This document shows positions 17,206-25,411 of a stretch of DNA of 64,000 nucleotides, one piece after another. A program made the translations under genes and the position numbers. This DNA comes from Aquimarina spinulae (GTDB taxonomy: Bacteria; Bacteroidota; Bacteroidia; Flavobacteriales; Flavobacteriaceae): assembly GCF_943373825.1 (NCBI RefSeq), contig NZ_CALSBP010000001.1:682001-746000 (forward strand), written 5' to 3'. Under the pieces are notes generated by a model. The model was not told the origin of the DNA. It did no database searches and saw only the letters and a list, made by a program, of their open reading frames with translations. The first letter of the stretch is position 1. Every line of letters starts with the position of its first letter.

Positions 17206-17412
17206 ATGTTTATAAGGAGTTAACCTTACTAATCATAACCATCTTATTAGAGAAGAATTTCTAGATACATGTATCTGAAATAAAGGTTGTTAACCTAATA
17301 AAAATAAGGTTTTACCTTGCTTCATCTAACTAAGATTAGTTAGTTCTAAAATTCCCTTTTGCAAAAATTTAACTCAATGTTTCCTTTTTTCTAACAAAGG
17401 AATACTATAATT
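17206..17412. promoter_or_regulatory. Palindrome-rich divergent control region
   Basis: Four short palindromes lie within 81 bp: AGATACATGTATCT (17263-17276), AGGTT/AACCT (17284-17296), AAGGT/ACCTT (17306-17318) and CTAACTAA/TTAGTTAG (17326-17343). The first and last resemble operators for dimeric regulators. A -7 box, TAATTTTG (17408-17415), follows for the plus-strand gene. Confidence 0.4.
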
Positions 17413-17472
17413 TTGATACGCAAAGATAAGAAAATTAGAGTTTTAAATTTAATACCCACTGTTAAAATACCT

Positions 17473-18144
17473 ATGTCGCAGGAAGTTAGCCATGTTTACT
17501 TTGTTCCAGGGATGGCAGCAGATGTTTCGATATTCGAATATATTAAGCTTCCCAAGGATAAATTTGTAACACAAACCCTACCTTGGAAAATCCCGAATAA
17601 GAATGAATCTATAGAAAATTATGCTAAACGCATGTGTGAAGAAATTGAGCATAAAAACTGTATTTTGATTGGTGTATCGTTTGGAGGTGTGATGGTGCAA
17701 GAGATGAGCAAGTATTTGAGTTTAAAGAAACTTGTCATTATTTCGAGTGTTAAAAGCAGATTCGAATTACCCAAGCGAATTAAGATTGCCAGAAAGACCA
17801 GGGCTTATAAATTGTTGCCAACGGCAATAGTTTCTAAAATTGATAATTGGGAAAAATTAGCTTTTGGTGATTTTGCAAAAAAACGTGCAGCGATGTATCA
17901 AAAATATTTATCTATAAATGATAAAAGGTATTTGGATTGGGCTATAGAAAACATGGTATGTTGGAATCAGGAAAAAACACCTGATGATCTTATTCATATT
18001 CATGGTAATAAAGACATCGTTTTTCCTATCGCAAATATAAAAAATTGTATAACAGTTGATGGGGGAACTCATGTTATGATTGTAAATAGAGCAAGGTGGT
18101 TTAATAAAAATTTACCCGAAATAATTAGTGATAACTTACGTTAA
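17473..18144 (+). CDS. Alpha/beta hydrolase
   Basis: 223 residues from the ATG at 17473 (MSQEVSHVYFVPGMAADVSI). The in-frame TTG at 17413 overlaps a -7 promoter box and is rejected. The oxyanion region VPGMAAD, the nucleophile elbow GVSFGG (Ser), the acid in HGNKDIVFP (Asp) and the base in GGTHVMIV (His) complete the catalytic triad of a small esterase-like hydrolase. The substrate is unknown. No signal peptide is present. Confidence 0.8.
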   Translation: MSQEVSHVYFVPGMAADVSIFEYIKLPKDKFVTQTLPWKIPNKNESIENYAKRMCEEIEHKNCILIGVSFGGVMVQEMSKYLSLKKLVIISSVKSRFELPKRIKIARKTRAYKLLPTAIVSKIDNWEKLAFGDFAKKRAAMYQKYLSINDKRYLDWAIENMVCWNQEKTPDDLIHIHGNKDIVFPIANIKNCITVDGGTHVMIVNRARWFNKNLPEIISDNLR

Positions 18145-18211
18145 TCTAACTTTTTACGCTATATTGTACAATAAATTTTATTCCCCAATAAAATCAAAAT
18201 CTACTTAAGTA

Positions 18212-19162
18212 ATGAAAACAATTAAGAAATTTTTAGTTCTTCTAGGTGTGCTGTTCACCTTCGGGATTTTAGTAAACGCTACACAAGACCATCAGCCAGA
18301 AAAGCCACTAGCTCAAGAAATTCTGGAAGAAAAATTAGTAAATGATTATAATGTATATGCTATTGCAATGCCAGATAATCTTAATTTTTCGGGAGAATTA
18401 GTCCCTATAGAAAATCCAGATATAAGAGAACGAATGGATAGAGAATTGTTGGTTAACACCTACTGGCAATCTAATGGTTTACTTCTTTTTAAGAGAGCTA
18501 ATAAGTATTTCCCTATTATAGAACCGATTCTTAAAGAGCAGGGTGTTCCTGATGATTTTAAATACCTGGCAGTAATAGAAAGTAGTTTAACTCAGGCAGT
18601 ATCTCCTGCAAGAGCAACAGGTTTTTGGCAGATATTAAAAGGTACAGCTAAAGAATATGGACTAGAGGTAAACGAAAATGTAGATGAGCGTTATCATATT
18701 GAAAAATCTACAGAAGTAGCTTGTAGATATCTTAAAAGTGCAAAAGAAAAATTTGGCTCCTGGACTTTGGCAGCAGCAGCATATAATGCGGGTAGAGCAG
18801 GGGTTAATAGAAGGTTAGAAAAACAAAAGGTGGCTTCGTACTATGATCTTTTGTTAGGAGAAGAGACGGGAAGATATGTGTTTAGAATTGTAGCAGTAAA
18901 AGAAATATTGAGCAACCCAAAGAAATATGGTTTTAACTTTAGTGATGAAGATTTGTATACTCATATTCCTACATTTAATGTTCTGGTAGATGAACCTATT
19001 ACAGATTTTACTGACTTTGCTGAGCAATATGATATCAATTATAAGATTCTAAAACTACATAATCCCTGGCTTAGAGAAGCCCGTTTAAATAATCATTCTG
19101 GTAAAGAATACCTTATAAAAATACCAAGAGAAGGATATTATAAAACGACAACCGGGCAATAA
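18212..19162 (+). CDS. Lytic transglycosylase (Slt/MltD type)
   Basis: A 316-residue exported protein that cleaves the MurNAc-GlcNAc bond of peptidoglycan. A signal peptide at residues 1-23 is followed by the SLT domain: catalytic Glu in YLAVIESSLTQAVSPARATG, then FWQILKGTAKEYGL and AAAAYNAGRAGV. The C-terminal part (FNVLVDEPITDF...LHNPWLREARL...EYLIKIPREGY) resembles one LysM-like wall-binding module. It probably works in wall remodelling in the periplasm. Confidence 0.88.
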   Translation: MKTIKKFLVLLGVLFTFGILVNATQDHQPEKPLAQEILEEKLVNDYNVYAIAMPDNLNFSGELVPIENPDIRERMDRELLVNTYWQSNGLLLFKRANKYFPIIEPILKEQGVPDDFKYLAVIESSLTQAVSPARATGFWQILKGTAKEYGLEVNENVDERYHIEKSTEVACRYLKSAKEKFGSWTLAAAAYNAGRAGVNRRLEKQKVASYYDLLLGEETGRYVFRIVAVKEILSNPKKYGFNFSDEDLYTHIPTFNVLVDEPITDFTDFAEQYDINYKILKLHNPWLREARLNNHSGKEYLIKIPREGYYKTTTGQ

Positions 19163-19203
19163 AAATTTGAGATTTTTTATTAAGTTAGCTAGCGACTTGT
19201 TTT

Positions 19204-19237
19204 AAAGTAGTTTCAGCTCATATTTGAAACTGCTTTT
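19204..19237 (+). terminator. Weak terminator after the transglycosylase gene
   Basis: AAAGTAGTTTCA (19204-19215) pairs with TGAAACTGCTTT (19225-19236) with one G-U pair. The T-run is short. Confidence 0.45.
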
Positions 19238-19300
19238 AATAAGAGAATGTTGTGTAGTTACACGTTCTTAGTTACCAGGTGATTACTAAAATTTAAATGT

Positions 19301-19669
19301 GTGAATACTTCAGTACTTATTTCGTTAATCTTAATTGGATTATTAGCAGGGTTTTTTAGTGGTACATTAGGGATAGGAGGAAGTGTAATTATGATCCCCC
19401 TTTTGATTTTGTGGGTAAATTTTTCTCAACACGAAGCACAAGGAACCAGTCTTGCAGTATTGGCAGTTCCTGTAACCTTATTAGCGGCATATAATTATTA
19501 TCAGGAAGGGTTTGTAAATTGGAAATATGCAATTATAATAGCCGTAACCTTTATTATTGGGGGATATTTGGGAAGCAAACTGGCAATTTCTATAAACCAG
19601 GCATTACTAAAAAAAATCTTTGGAGGTGTATTATTACTAGTAGCCTTAAAAATGATAATGGGTAAATAG
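19301..19669 (+). CDS. TauE/SafE-family membrane permease, half-length
   Basis: A 122-residue protein starting at GTG; the overlapping ATG at 19297 is out of frame. Four membrane helices carry the family motif GLLAGFFSGTLGIGGSVIMIPLLI and the strand-like GGYLGSKLAI. This corresponds to one of the two repeats of full-length sulfite/organosulfonate exporters; single-repeat versions are common in Bacteroidota and probably dimerise. Exported anion unknown. Confidence 0.82.
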   Translation: MNTSVLISLILIGLLAGFFSGTLGIGGSVIMIPLLILWVNFSQHEAQGTSLAVLAVPVTLLAAYNYYQEGFVNWKYAIIIAVTFIIGGYLGSKLAISINQALLKKIFGGVLLLVALKMIMGK

Positions 19670-19676
19670 ATAGTTA

Positions 19677-20483
19677 TTAATTATCCTTTTTGTTACTTAT
19701 AGAATCTCGCTCTCGCTTATATCTTTCGTATTCTTCGTCAATATTTCGTTCCTCATCTGTACGTCCGTCTTCATTTTCTTTTGCCTCAGCTTCAGCATTA
19801 TTTATTTCAGTATTTAAATCCAGATCAGCAATTAAAAGAGAAACGCCTTTGGATAACGAATTAAAGTGAATGTTGTATGAGTTACTTAGTGTTTCACTAG
19901 AGTGATGAGTAACAATTTTTCTAATATCTAATATTTTTTTATTTCCATCCATAAAATACATCATAGGAAAACCTAATGCATGCTTTAGTTTATTGATAAT
20001 ATATGAATCTTGATTGGTCTTTTCATCAATATGAACTAAATGAATGTTACTATTGTATTCTTTTACTTTTTCTTTTAATTTTTCTTTATTATCCCAGAAG
20101 AGTACTACAAAATCAATCTGATCATGAAATCTATCGGCTAAATCATTTAGTGCAGGAATTTCTCCAACACCAGGAACACACCAGGAAGCATATGTAATAA
20201 GAAAAATTGGTTTTTCGTAATCTCTTAAAAGAATAGGGTCTCCTTTTAGTGGATATACATTAAAGTTATCCATATAGGTTCCGCTAAGGTGGTTGGTTAC
20301 CAGGGAGTCAAATAAGAATTCTGCACGTTCTAAATCTTTATCTTTATATGCAAGATCAATTTTTTGATTATATTTTACGATATGTGCCGAAATAGCAACC
20401 GAAAATGGTATTTGTCTTTCTTCTTGAGCAAAGGAATTGCTAAAATATAAAGAGAGTATTCCTAATACTAATAATTTCTTCAT
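19677..20483 (-). CDS. Secreted thioredoxin-fold protein with altered active site
   Basis: 268 residues from the ATG at 20483 (MKKLLVLGILSLYFSNSFAQ, signal peptide); the longer upstream reading is rejected. The central domain is TlpA-like (ITYASWCVPGVGEIPALNDL, then VLFWDNKEKLKEKV and ALGFPMMYFMDGNKK). The canonical WCxxC is WCVPG here, so the second cysteine is missing. The C-terminus is a charged, Glu/Arg-rich tail. It cannot form the intramolecular disulfide of normal TlpA and may be a monothiol or non-redox protein. Confidence 0.75.
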   Translation of the reverse strand: MKKLLVLGILSLYFSNSFAQEERQIPFSVAISAHIVKYNQKIDLAYKDKDLERAEFLFDSLVTNHLSGTYMDNFNVYPLKGDPILLRDYEKPIFLITYASWCVPGVGEIPALNDLADRFHDQIDFVVLFWDNKEKLKEKVKEYNSNIHLVHIDEKTNQDSYIINKLKHALGFPMMYFMDGNKKILDIRKIVTHHSSETLSNSYNIHFNSLSKGVSLLIADLDLNTEINNAEAEAKENEDGRTDEERNIDEEYERYKRERDSISNKKDN

Positions 20484-20633
20484 TATAAATAGATTACGGT
20501 AGCTAATGTAATATAATGCCATCAAAAAAAACATTTTTTAGATGTAAAAATTTTGATGTTCACTTAATTAAAAAACGTTCTAAAGATTGTATTAAACTAT
20601 CATTAAACGTAATTTTCTATACAATTAGTATGC

Positions 20634-21149
20634 CTAAATTTTCTTCATTTGCTGTTTCATCATAGTGATCTGATCCTTAAGCATGTTGTGTTTATCTAAT
20701 TTTTTGGCTTCTGTAAGCAACATTTGAGCTTCTCTTTTACGACGTTTTGTCATTGCAATACCGGCAAGATTTAATTTTGCCACGGCAAGATCTTGATTCA
20801 TCGATAATCCCAGTTTTATAGCCTTTTTAAGGTGTTTTTCGGCTTGTGTGATGTTGGTCTGAGATAGCATAATACCAAGAAGGTAATTGTAATATCCTTG
20901 TTGTTTTGTGGTAAGAGCGCTTTCTGGGTTTTTGATTTTGTCTAACCATTTTCTGGCACCATCAAAATCTTGTTTACGTAACCTTAAGAAAGCCAGGAGG
21001 ATTAATTCGTTTTTAAAATATAAAAAGACGAAAATTGCAGCTAATAAAATAAGCATAATTCCATTACCTACATATCCTTCTACTATCTGCCATATTGCTA
21101 CTCCGGTAACGATTGCTGCGATTACTAATTTTATATTTTTATTGTACAT
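20634..21149 (-). CDS. Two-helix membrane protein with TPR-like repeats
   Basis: A 171-residue protein: two N-terminal membrane helices (about 7-25 and 30-48), then TPR-like helices (GARKWLDKIKNPESALTTKQ, YYNYLLGIMLSQTNITQAEK, LAVAKLNLAGIAMTKRRKRE). TPRs bind other proteins, so it is probably a cytoplasmic scaffold at the inner membrane. It starts 8 bp after the stop of the gene at 21158 and is probably cotranscribed with it. Confidence 0.7.
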   Translation of the reverse strand: MYNKNIKLVIAAIVTGVAIWQIVEGYVGNGIMLILLAAIFVFLYFKNELILLAFLRLRKQDFDGARKWLDKIKNPESALTTKQQGYYNYLLGIMLSQTNITQAEKHLKKAIKLGLSMNQDLAVAKLNLAGIAMTKRRKREAQMLLTEAKKLDKHNMLKDQITMMKQQMKKI

Positions 21150-21157
21150 TTTTGACC

Positions 21158-22042
21158 TTATTTTATTGTTTTGTAGTTATTTTTAAATTTTATTGATGTC
21201 GGTATTTTGGTATCTGGCATAGTAGAAATTAATGTATTTCCATTACATATACCTTCTGAGCTTCCTTCTAGCATAAGCCCCGTTTTATTATTAACTGTGA
21301 TCCTTGCTTTTTGAGAACCCGATACTATTATAGTAGCGCTAGCATTCGTATTTTCCATTTCTATTTCTGATGTACCTGCAATTATAGCACTCTCATCCAT
21401 AATTGAAGCAATATTCCATTTATTTTTGCTTTTCATTTTACCGGTATACTCATTTTCCCAATTATCACCCACAATAGCATTATTATCCCCATAGATATAC
21501 GTCATTTGCTCAAAATTACCTAATAATTGGTTGTCTCCCCATTGTTGATCCAAACTAATGCGAACTTGTTTTATAGCATTAGGATCTGTGATACCAGCGT
21601 TTTTAATCATATTATCGATAAGGACTTCTGTTCCTTCTAAGGCATTAATCTTACCATTTTTTTGCATTACCATGGTAACAGGAGAATTGATAAGCCCTTG
21701 AAAAATACGCCCTTGTACATCTGTAGAATCTGGCGTTATAGAAGTATCCATATCCATAAGAACCCCTAGAGAAGGAGAACTTGTTTTCATTTTTAATGTT
21801 TGATATTTCATTTCTATATAAAACAAGCTGTTTTCTACTTTTGTCACTATAAAAGACATCTCTGCACTAATATCATTTGTGATTATTTGTTGCCCTCCAG
21901 AAATATCTTGCGTAATTATTTGTTCAGAATCCTGACGAATTGCAAAAGAATCTCCAACATTAAAATTATATTGCAAAGTAGTTTGCGAAAAACCAGTAAT
22001 CGACAGTATTGATACTAGTATAAAAAGGATTGGTTTTTTCAT
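21158..22042 (-). CDS. Secreted protein of unknown function (DUF6263-like)
   Basis: 294 residues from the ATG at 22042 (MKKPILFILVSILSITGFSQ, signal peptide). The reading extends to 22240 but that part overlaps the rpmH promoter and is not credible. The mature part begins TTLQYNFNVGDSFAIRQDSE and is rich in beta strands, with repeated polar patterns such as ITQDISGGQQIITNDISAEM. It resembles Bacteroidota proteins labelled DUF6263; I am not certain of the family. It is divergent from rpmH and leads into the TPR protein gene. Confidence 0.65.
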   Translation of the reverse strand: MKKPILFILVSILSITGFSQTTLQYNFNVGDSFAIRQDSEQIITQDISGGQQIITNDISAEMSFIVTKVENSLFYIEMKYQTLKMKTSSPSLGVLMDMDTSITPDSTDVQGRIFQGLINSPVTMVMQKNGKINALEGTEVLIDNMIKNAGITDPNAIKQVRISLDQQWGDNQLLGNFEQMTYIYGDNNAIVGDNWENEYTGKMKSKNKWNIASIMDESAIIAGTSEIEMENTNASATIIVSGSQKARITVNNKTGLMLEGSSEGICNGNTLISTMPDTKIPTSIKFKNNYKTIK

Positions 22043-22113
22043 AAAAACAGGATTGCGATTTTCTTGTGCAAAGAAACTAATTTTTTTGGATAAAAAATAT
22101 TTGATATTTACGT

Positions 22114-22143
22114 TTGTCAAAGTAAAAACTCTTTGTATATTTG
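22114..22143 (+). promoter_or_regulatory. Promoter of rpmH
   Basis: TTG at 22114-22116, a 19-bp spacer and TATATTTG at 22136-22143, a full consensus match. The leader to the rpmH ATG at 22219 is about 70 nt. Confidence 0.8.
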
Positions 22144-22218
22144 CCCGCAGTTTTGGGAAGAAATTCTCATAAAAGATCGAATTAGATATTTCAAGAAGAT
22201 TTATAAAGATATATAGCA

Positions 22219-22377
22219 ATGAAAAGAACGTTTCAACCATCGAAGAGAAAGAGAAAAAACAAACACGGTTTCAGAGAGCGTATGGCTTCTGCAAATGGTA
22301 GAAAGGTGTTGGCTCGTAGAAGAGCAAAAGGAAGAAAGAAGATATCTGTTTCGTCTGAACTAAGACATAAGCACTAA
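22219..22377 (+). CDS. rpmH: 50S ribosomal protein L34
   Basis: A short gene of 52 codons: [20 protein letters not shown], then [20 protein letters not shown] and [12 protein letters not shown]. This is the complete bL34 with its characteristic basic sequence, part of the large ribosomal subunit. In many bacteria rpmH neighbours dnaA or rnpA near oriC, but here it is followed by carB, with its own promoter and terminator, and no origin features are seen. Confidence 0.98.
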   Translation: MKRTFQPSKRKRKNKHGFRERMASANGRKVLARRRAKGRKKISVSSELRHKH

Positions 22378-22403
22378 TGATAACGTTCATTAAAAATATT
22401 GAA

Positions 22404-22433
22404 GGTGTTACTTTATGGGTAACGCCTTTTTTT
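22404..22433 (+). terminator. rpmH terminator
   Basis: GGTGTTAC (22404-22411) pairs with GTAACGCC (22419-22426) with one G-U pair, followed by seven Ts. Confidence 0.85.
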
Positions 22434-22477
22434 ATATCTAATACATAATTTTATAGGAAAAGCAATACTGTTATTAC

Positions 22478-25330
22478 ATGCCAAAAAGAGAAAAACTAAA
22501 GAGTATACTTATTATAGGGTCGGGACCAATTGTTATTGGTCAAGCGTGTGAGTTTGATTATTCTGGAACACAAGCCCTACGTTCTTTAAGAGAAGATGGG
22601 ATAGAAACGATTCTGATCAATTCGAATCCAGCTACAATTATGACAGATCCTTCTATGGCTGATCATATATACCTTAAACCATTAAATACAAAATCAATAA
22701 TAGGGATTCTAAAAGAACACCCCCAGATTGATGCTGTACTACCTACAATGGGAGGACAAACTGCGCTTAACCTTTGTATAGAAGCAGATGAAAAAGGAAT
22801 ATGGAAAGATTTTGATGTAGAGATCATAGGAGTAGATATTGATGCTATAAATATTACTGAAGATAGAGAGCAATTTAGAGAACTAATGCTTTCTATTGGG
22901 ATTCCGATGGCTCCTCAGGCAACTGCCAATTCTTACTTAAAAGGAAAAGAGATCGCCCAGGAATTTGGATTTCCTCTTGTTATTAGAGCATCATATACAC
23001 TTGGTGGTGCAGGGGCATCTTTTGTTTATAAAGAAGAAGACTTTGATACGTTACTTACTCGTGGGCTAGAAGTTTCTCCGATTCACGAAGTGATGATCGA
23101 TAAAGCTCTGATCGGGTGGAAAGAATATGAATTAGAATTGTTAAGAGATAATAATGACAATGTCGTTATTATTTGTACAATAGAGAATATGGACCCTATG
23201 GGAATCCATACCGGAGATTCGATTACGGTTGCTCCGGCAATGACGTTAAGTGATAAAACTTTTCAGCGTATGCGTGATATGGCAATCCATATGATGCGTA
23301 GTATTGGGGATTTTGCAGGAGGATGTAATGTACAGTTCGCGGTAAGTCCCGATGAAAAAGAAGATATTATTGCTATCGAGATTAACCCTAGAGTTTCTCG
23401 TTCTTCTGCATTAGCATCAAAAGCAACAGGGTATCCGATTGCAAAAATAGCAGCAAAACTGGCTATTGGATATAACCTGGATGAATTAGATAACCAGATT
23501 ACCAAATCTACTTCGGCTTTATTCGAACCTACATTAGATTATGTAATTGTAAAAATACCACGATGGAATTTTGATAAGTTCGAAGGGTCTGATCGTACAT
23601 TAGGACTTCAGATGAAATCTGTTGGAGAAGTAATGGCAATCGGTAGATCGTTTCAGGAAGCATTGCATAAAGCAACTCAGTCTTTAGAAATTAAAAGAAA
23701 CGGACTTGGTGCCGATGGAAAAGGGTATAAAGACTATGATCAAATTATAGATAAACTTACCTATGCCAGCTGGGATCGTGTATTTGTAATCTATGATGCT
23801 ATCCAAATGGGAATCCCATTAAGCAGAATACACGAAATCACAAAAATAGATATGTGGTTCCTAAAACAATATGAGGAATTATATAATCTTGAAAAAGAAA
23901 TTTCAACATATACCATTCAATCCCTTACCAAAGAATTAATACTAGAAGCAAAACAAAAAGGTTTTGCAGATAGACAGATAGCTCATATGGTAGGGTGTTA
24001 TGAAAGTGAAGTATACAATAAGAGAGATGAATTAGGGATAAAAAGAGTGTATAAATTAGTAGACACATGTGCTGCGGAATTTAAAGCTAAAACCCCTTAT
24101 TTTTATTCTACTTTTGAAGCAGAAATAGAAACACCAGAAGGAGAAATATCGGTTTCTAATGAGAGTGTCGTTAGTGATAAAAAGAAAATTGTTGTTTTAG
24201 GTTCGGGGCCTAACAGGATCGGACAAGGGATAGAATTTGATTATTGTTGTGTGCATGGTGTTTTGGCATCTGCAGAGTGTGGATATGAAACGATAATGAT
24301 CAATTGTAATCCAGAAACTGTATCTACCGATTTTGATACTGCCGACAAACTATATTTTGAACCTGTATTTTGGGAACATATTTATGATATTATTAGGCAT
24401 GAGAAACCCGAAGGAGTAATTGTTCAACTTGGTGGTCAAACAGCATTAAAACTTGCTGAAAAATTAGATCGCTACGGAATTAAGATTATAGGAACAAGTT
24501 ACCAATCACTTGACCTTGCAGAAGATAGAGGGCATTTCTCTAAATTATTACAGGAAAACAATATTCCATATCCCGAGTTTGATATTGCAGAAACTGCAGA
24601 TCAAGCACTTGAAGTGGCAGATCGTTTGGATTTTCCAATTTTGGTGAGACCATCTTATGTATTAGGAGGGCAAGGAATGAAGATCGTAATCAATAAGCAG
24701 GAATTAGAAGAGCATGTTGTCGACTTGTTACGCAAAATCCCTAATAATAAATTACTATTAGACCACTATCTGGATGGTGCGATCGAAGCAGAAGCAGATG
24801 CAATATGTGATGGTGAAAATGTATACATCATAGGAATTATGGAGCATATAGAGCCGTGTGGAATTCACTCAGGAGATTCTAATGCTACTTTACCTCCATT
24901 TAATTTGGGAGAATTTGTAATGCAACAGATTAAAGATCATACACATAAGATTGCTCTGGCTTTAAATACCGTGGGATTAATAAATATTCAGTTTGCTATC
25001 AAAGATGATACAGTATATATCATTGAAGCAAATCCAAGAGCTTCGAGAACAGTACCTTTTATTGCTAAAGCATACGGAGAACCTTATGTAAATTATGCAA
25101 CCAAAGTGATGCTGGGAGAAAAGAAAGTGACAGATTTTGATTTTAAACCCCACTTAGATGGATATGCCATTAAGCAACCCGTATTCTCTTTCAATAAATT
25201 CCCTAATGTTAATAAGAAATTAGGTCCAGAAATGAAAAGTACAGGAGAGAGTATTTTGTTTATTGATGATCTTAAAGATGACCAATTTTATGATCTATAT
25301 TCGAGACGTAAAATGTATTTGAGTAAATAA
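22478..25330 (+). CDS. carB: Carbamoyl-phosphate synthase large subunit
   Basis: 950 residues. It makes carbamoyl phosphate from ammonia (from CarA), bicarbonate and two ATP for pyrimidine and arginine synthesis. Two homologous halves each have an ATP-grasp domain: half 1 begins with SILIIGSGPIVIGQACEFDY and half 2, near residue 570, with VVLGSGPNRIGQGIEFDYCC. GGQTALNL/GGQTALKL and EINPRVSRSSA/EANPRASRTVP mark the matching active-site strands. It ends soon after the second ATP-grasp domain and lacks the roughly 120-residue C-terminal allosteric (MGS-like) domain of the E. coli enzyme, as usual for flavobacterial CarB. carA is not in the window. Confidence 0.95.
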   Translation: MPKREKLKSILIIGSGPIVIGQACEFDYSGTQALRSLREDGIETILINSNPATIMTDPSMADHIYLKPLNTKSIIGILKEHPQIDAVLPTMGGQTALNLCIEADEKGIWKDFDVEIIGVDIDAINITEDREQFRELMLSIGIPMAPQATANSYLKGKEIAQEFGFPLVIRASYTLGGAGASFVYKEEDFDTLLTRGLEVSPIHEVMIDKALIGWKEYELELLRDNNDNVVIICTIENMDPMGIHTGDSITVAPAMTLSDKTFQRMRDMAIHMMRSIGDFAGGCNVQFAVSPDEKEDIIAIEINPRVSRSSALASKATGYPIAKIAAKLAIGYNLDELDNQITKSTSALFEPTLDYVIVKIPRWNFDKFEGSDRTLGLQMKSVGEVMAIGRSFQEALHKATQSLEIKRNGLGADGKGYKDYDQIIDKLTYASWDRVFVIYDAIQMGIPLSRIHEITKIDMWFLKQYEELYNLEKEISTYTIQSLTKELILEAKQKGFADRQIAHMVGCYESEVYNKRDELGIKRVYKLVDTCAAEFKAKTPYFYSTFEAEIETPEGEISVSNESVVSDKKKIVVLGSGPNRIGQGIEFDYCCVHGVLASAECGYETIMINCNPETVSTDFDTADKLYFEPVFWEHIYDIIRHEKPEGVIVQLGGQTALKLAEKLDRYGIKIIGTSYQSLDLAEDRGHFSKLLQENNIPYPEFDIAETADQALEVADRLDFPILVRPSYVLGGQGMKIVINKQELEEHVVDLLRKIPNNKLLLDHYLDGAIEAEADAICDGENVYIIGIMEHIEPCGIHSGDSNATLPPFNLGEFVMQQIKDHTHKIALALNTVGLINIQFAIKDDTVYIIEANPRASRTVPFIAKAYGEPYVNYATKVMLGEKKVTDFDFKPHLDGYAIKQPVFSFNKFPNVNKKLGPEMKSTGESILFIDDLKDDQFYDLYSRRKMYLSK

Positions 25331-25355
25331 TATTTTATATATAGAATTTATAATA

Positions 25356-25388
25356 AACCAGATTGTATATCTACAATCTGGTTTTTTT
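25356..25388. terminator. carB terminator
   Basis: AACCAGATTGTA (25356-25367) pairs with TACAATCTGGTT (25372-25383) around TATC, then Ts to 25388. It also serves as a stop signal for the convergent TonB receptor gene. Confidence 0.88.
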
Positions 25389-25411
25389 ATTTTTTGTAAT
25401 ATGAAAAATAA

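Noticed and set aside
17413..17472. TTG start for the alpha/beta hydrolase
   Set aside because: The TTG overlaps a TAATTTTG promoter box; the ATG at 17473 is followed by the family's first strand.
19301..19669. Truncated TauE/SafE pseudogene
   Set aside because: Single-repeat TauE/SafE proteins of this length are common in Bacteroidota and the frame is intact.
22043..22240. N-terminal extension of the minus-strand DUF6263-like gene
   Set aside because: It lacks a signal peptide and covers the rpmH promoter; the ATG at 22042 gives a clean signal peptide.
22478..25330. CarB as truncated by frameshift
   Set aside because: The lack of the C-terminal allosteric domain is normal for flavobacterial CarB of about 950 residues.
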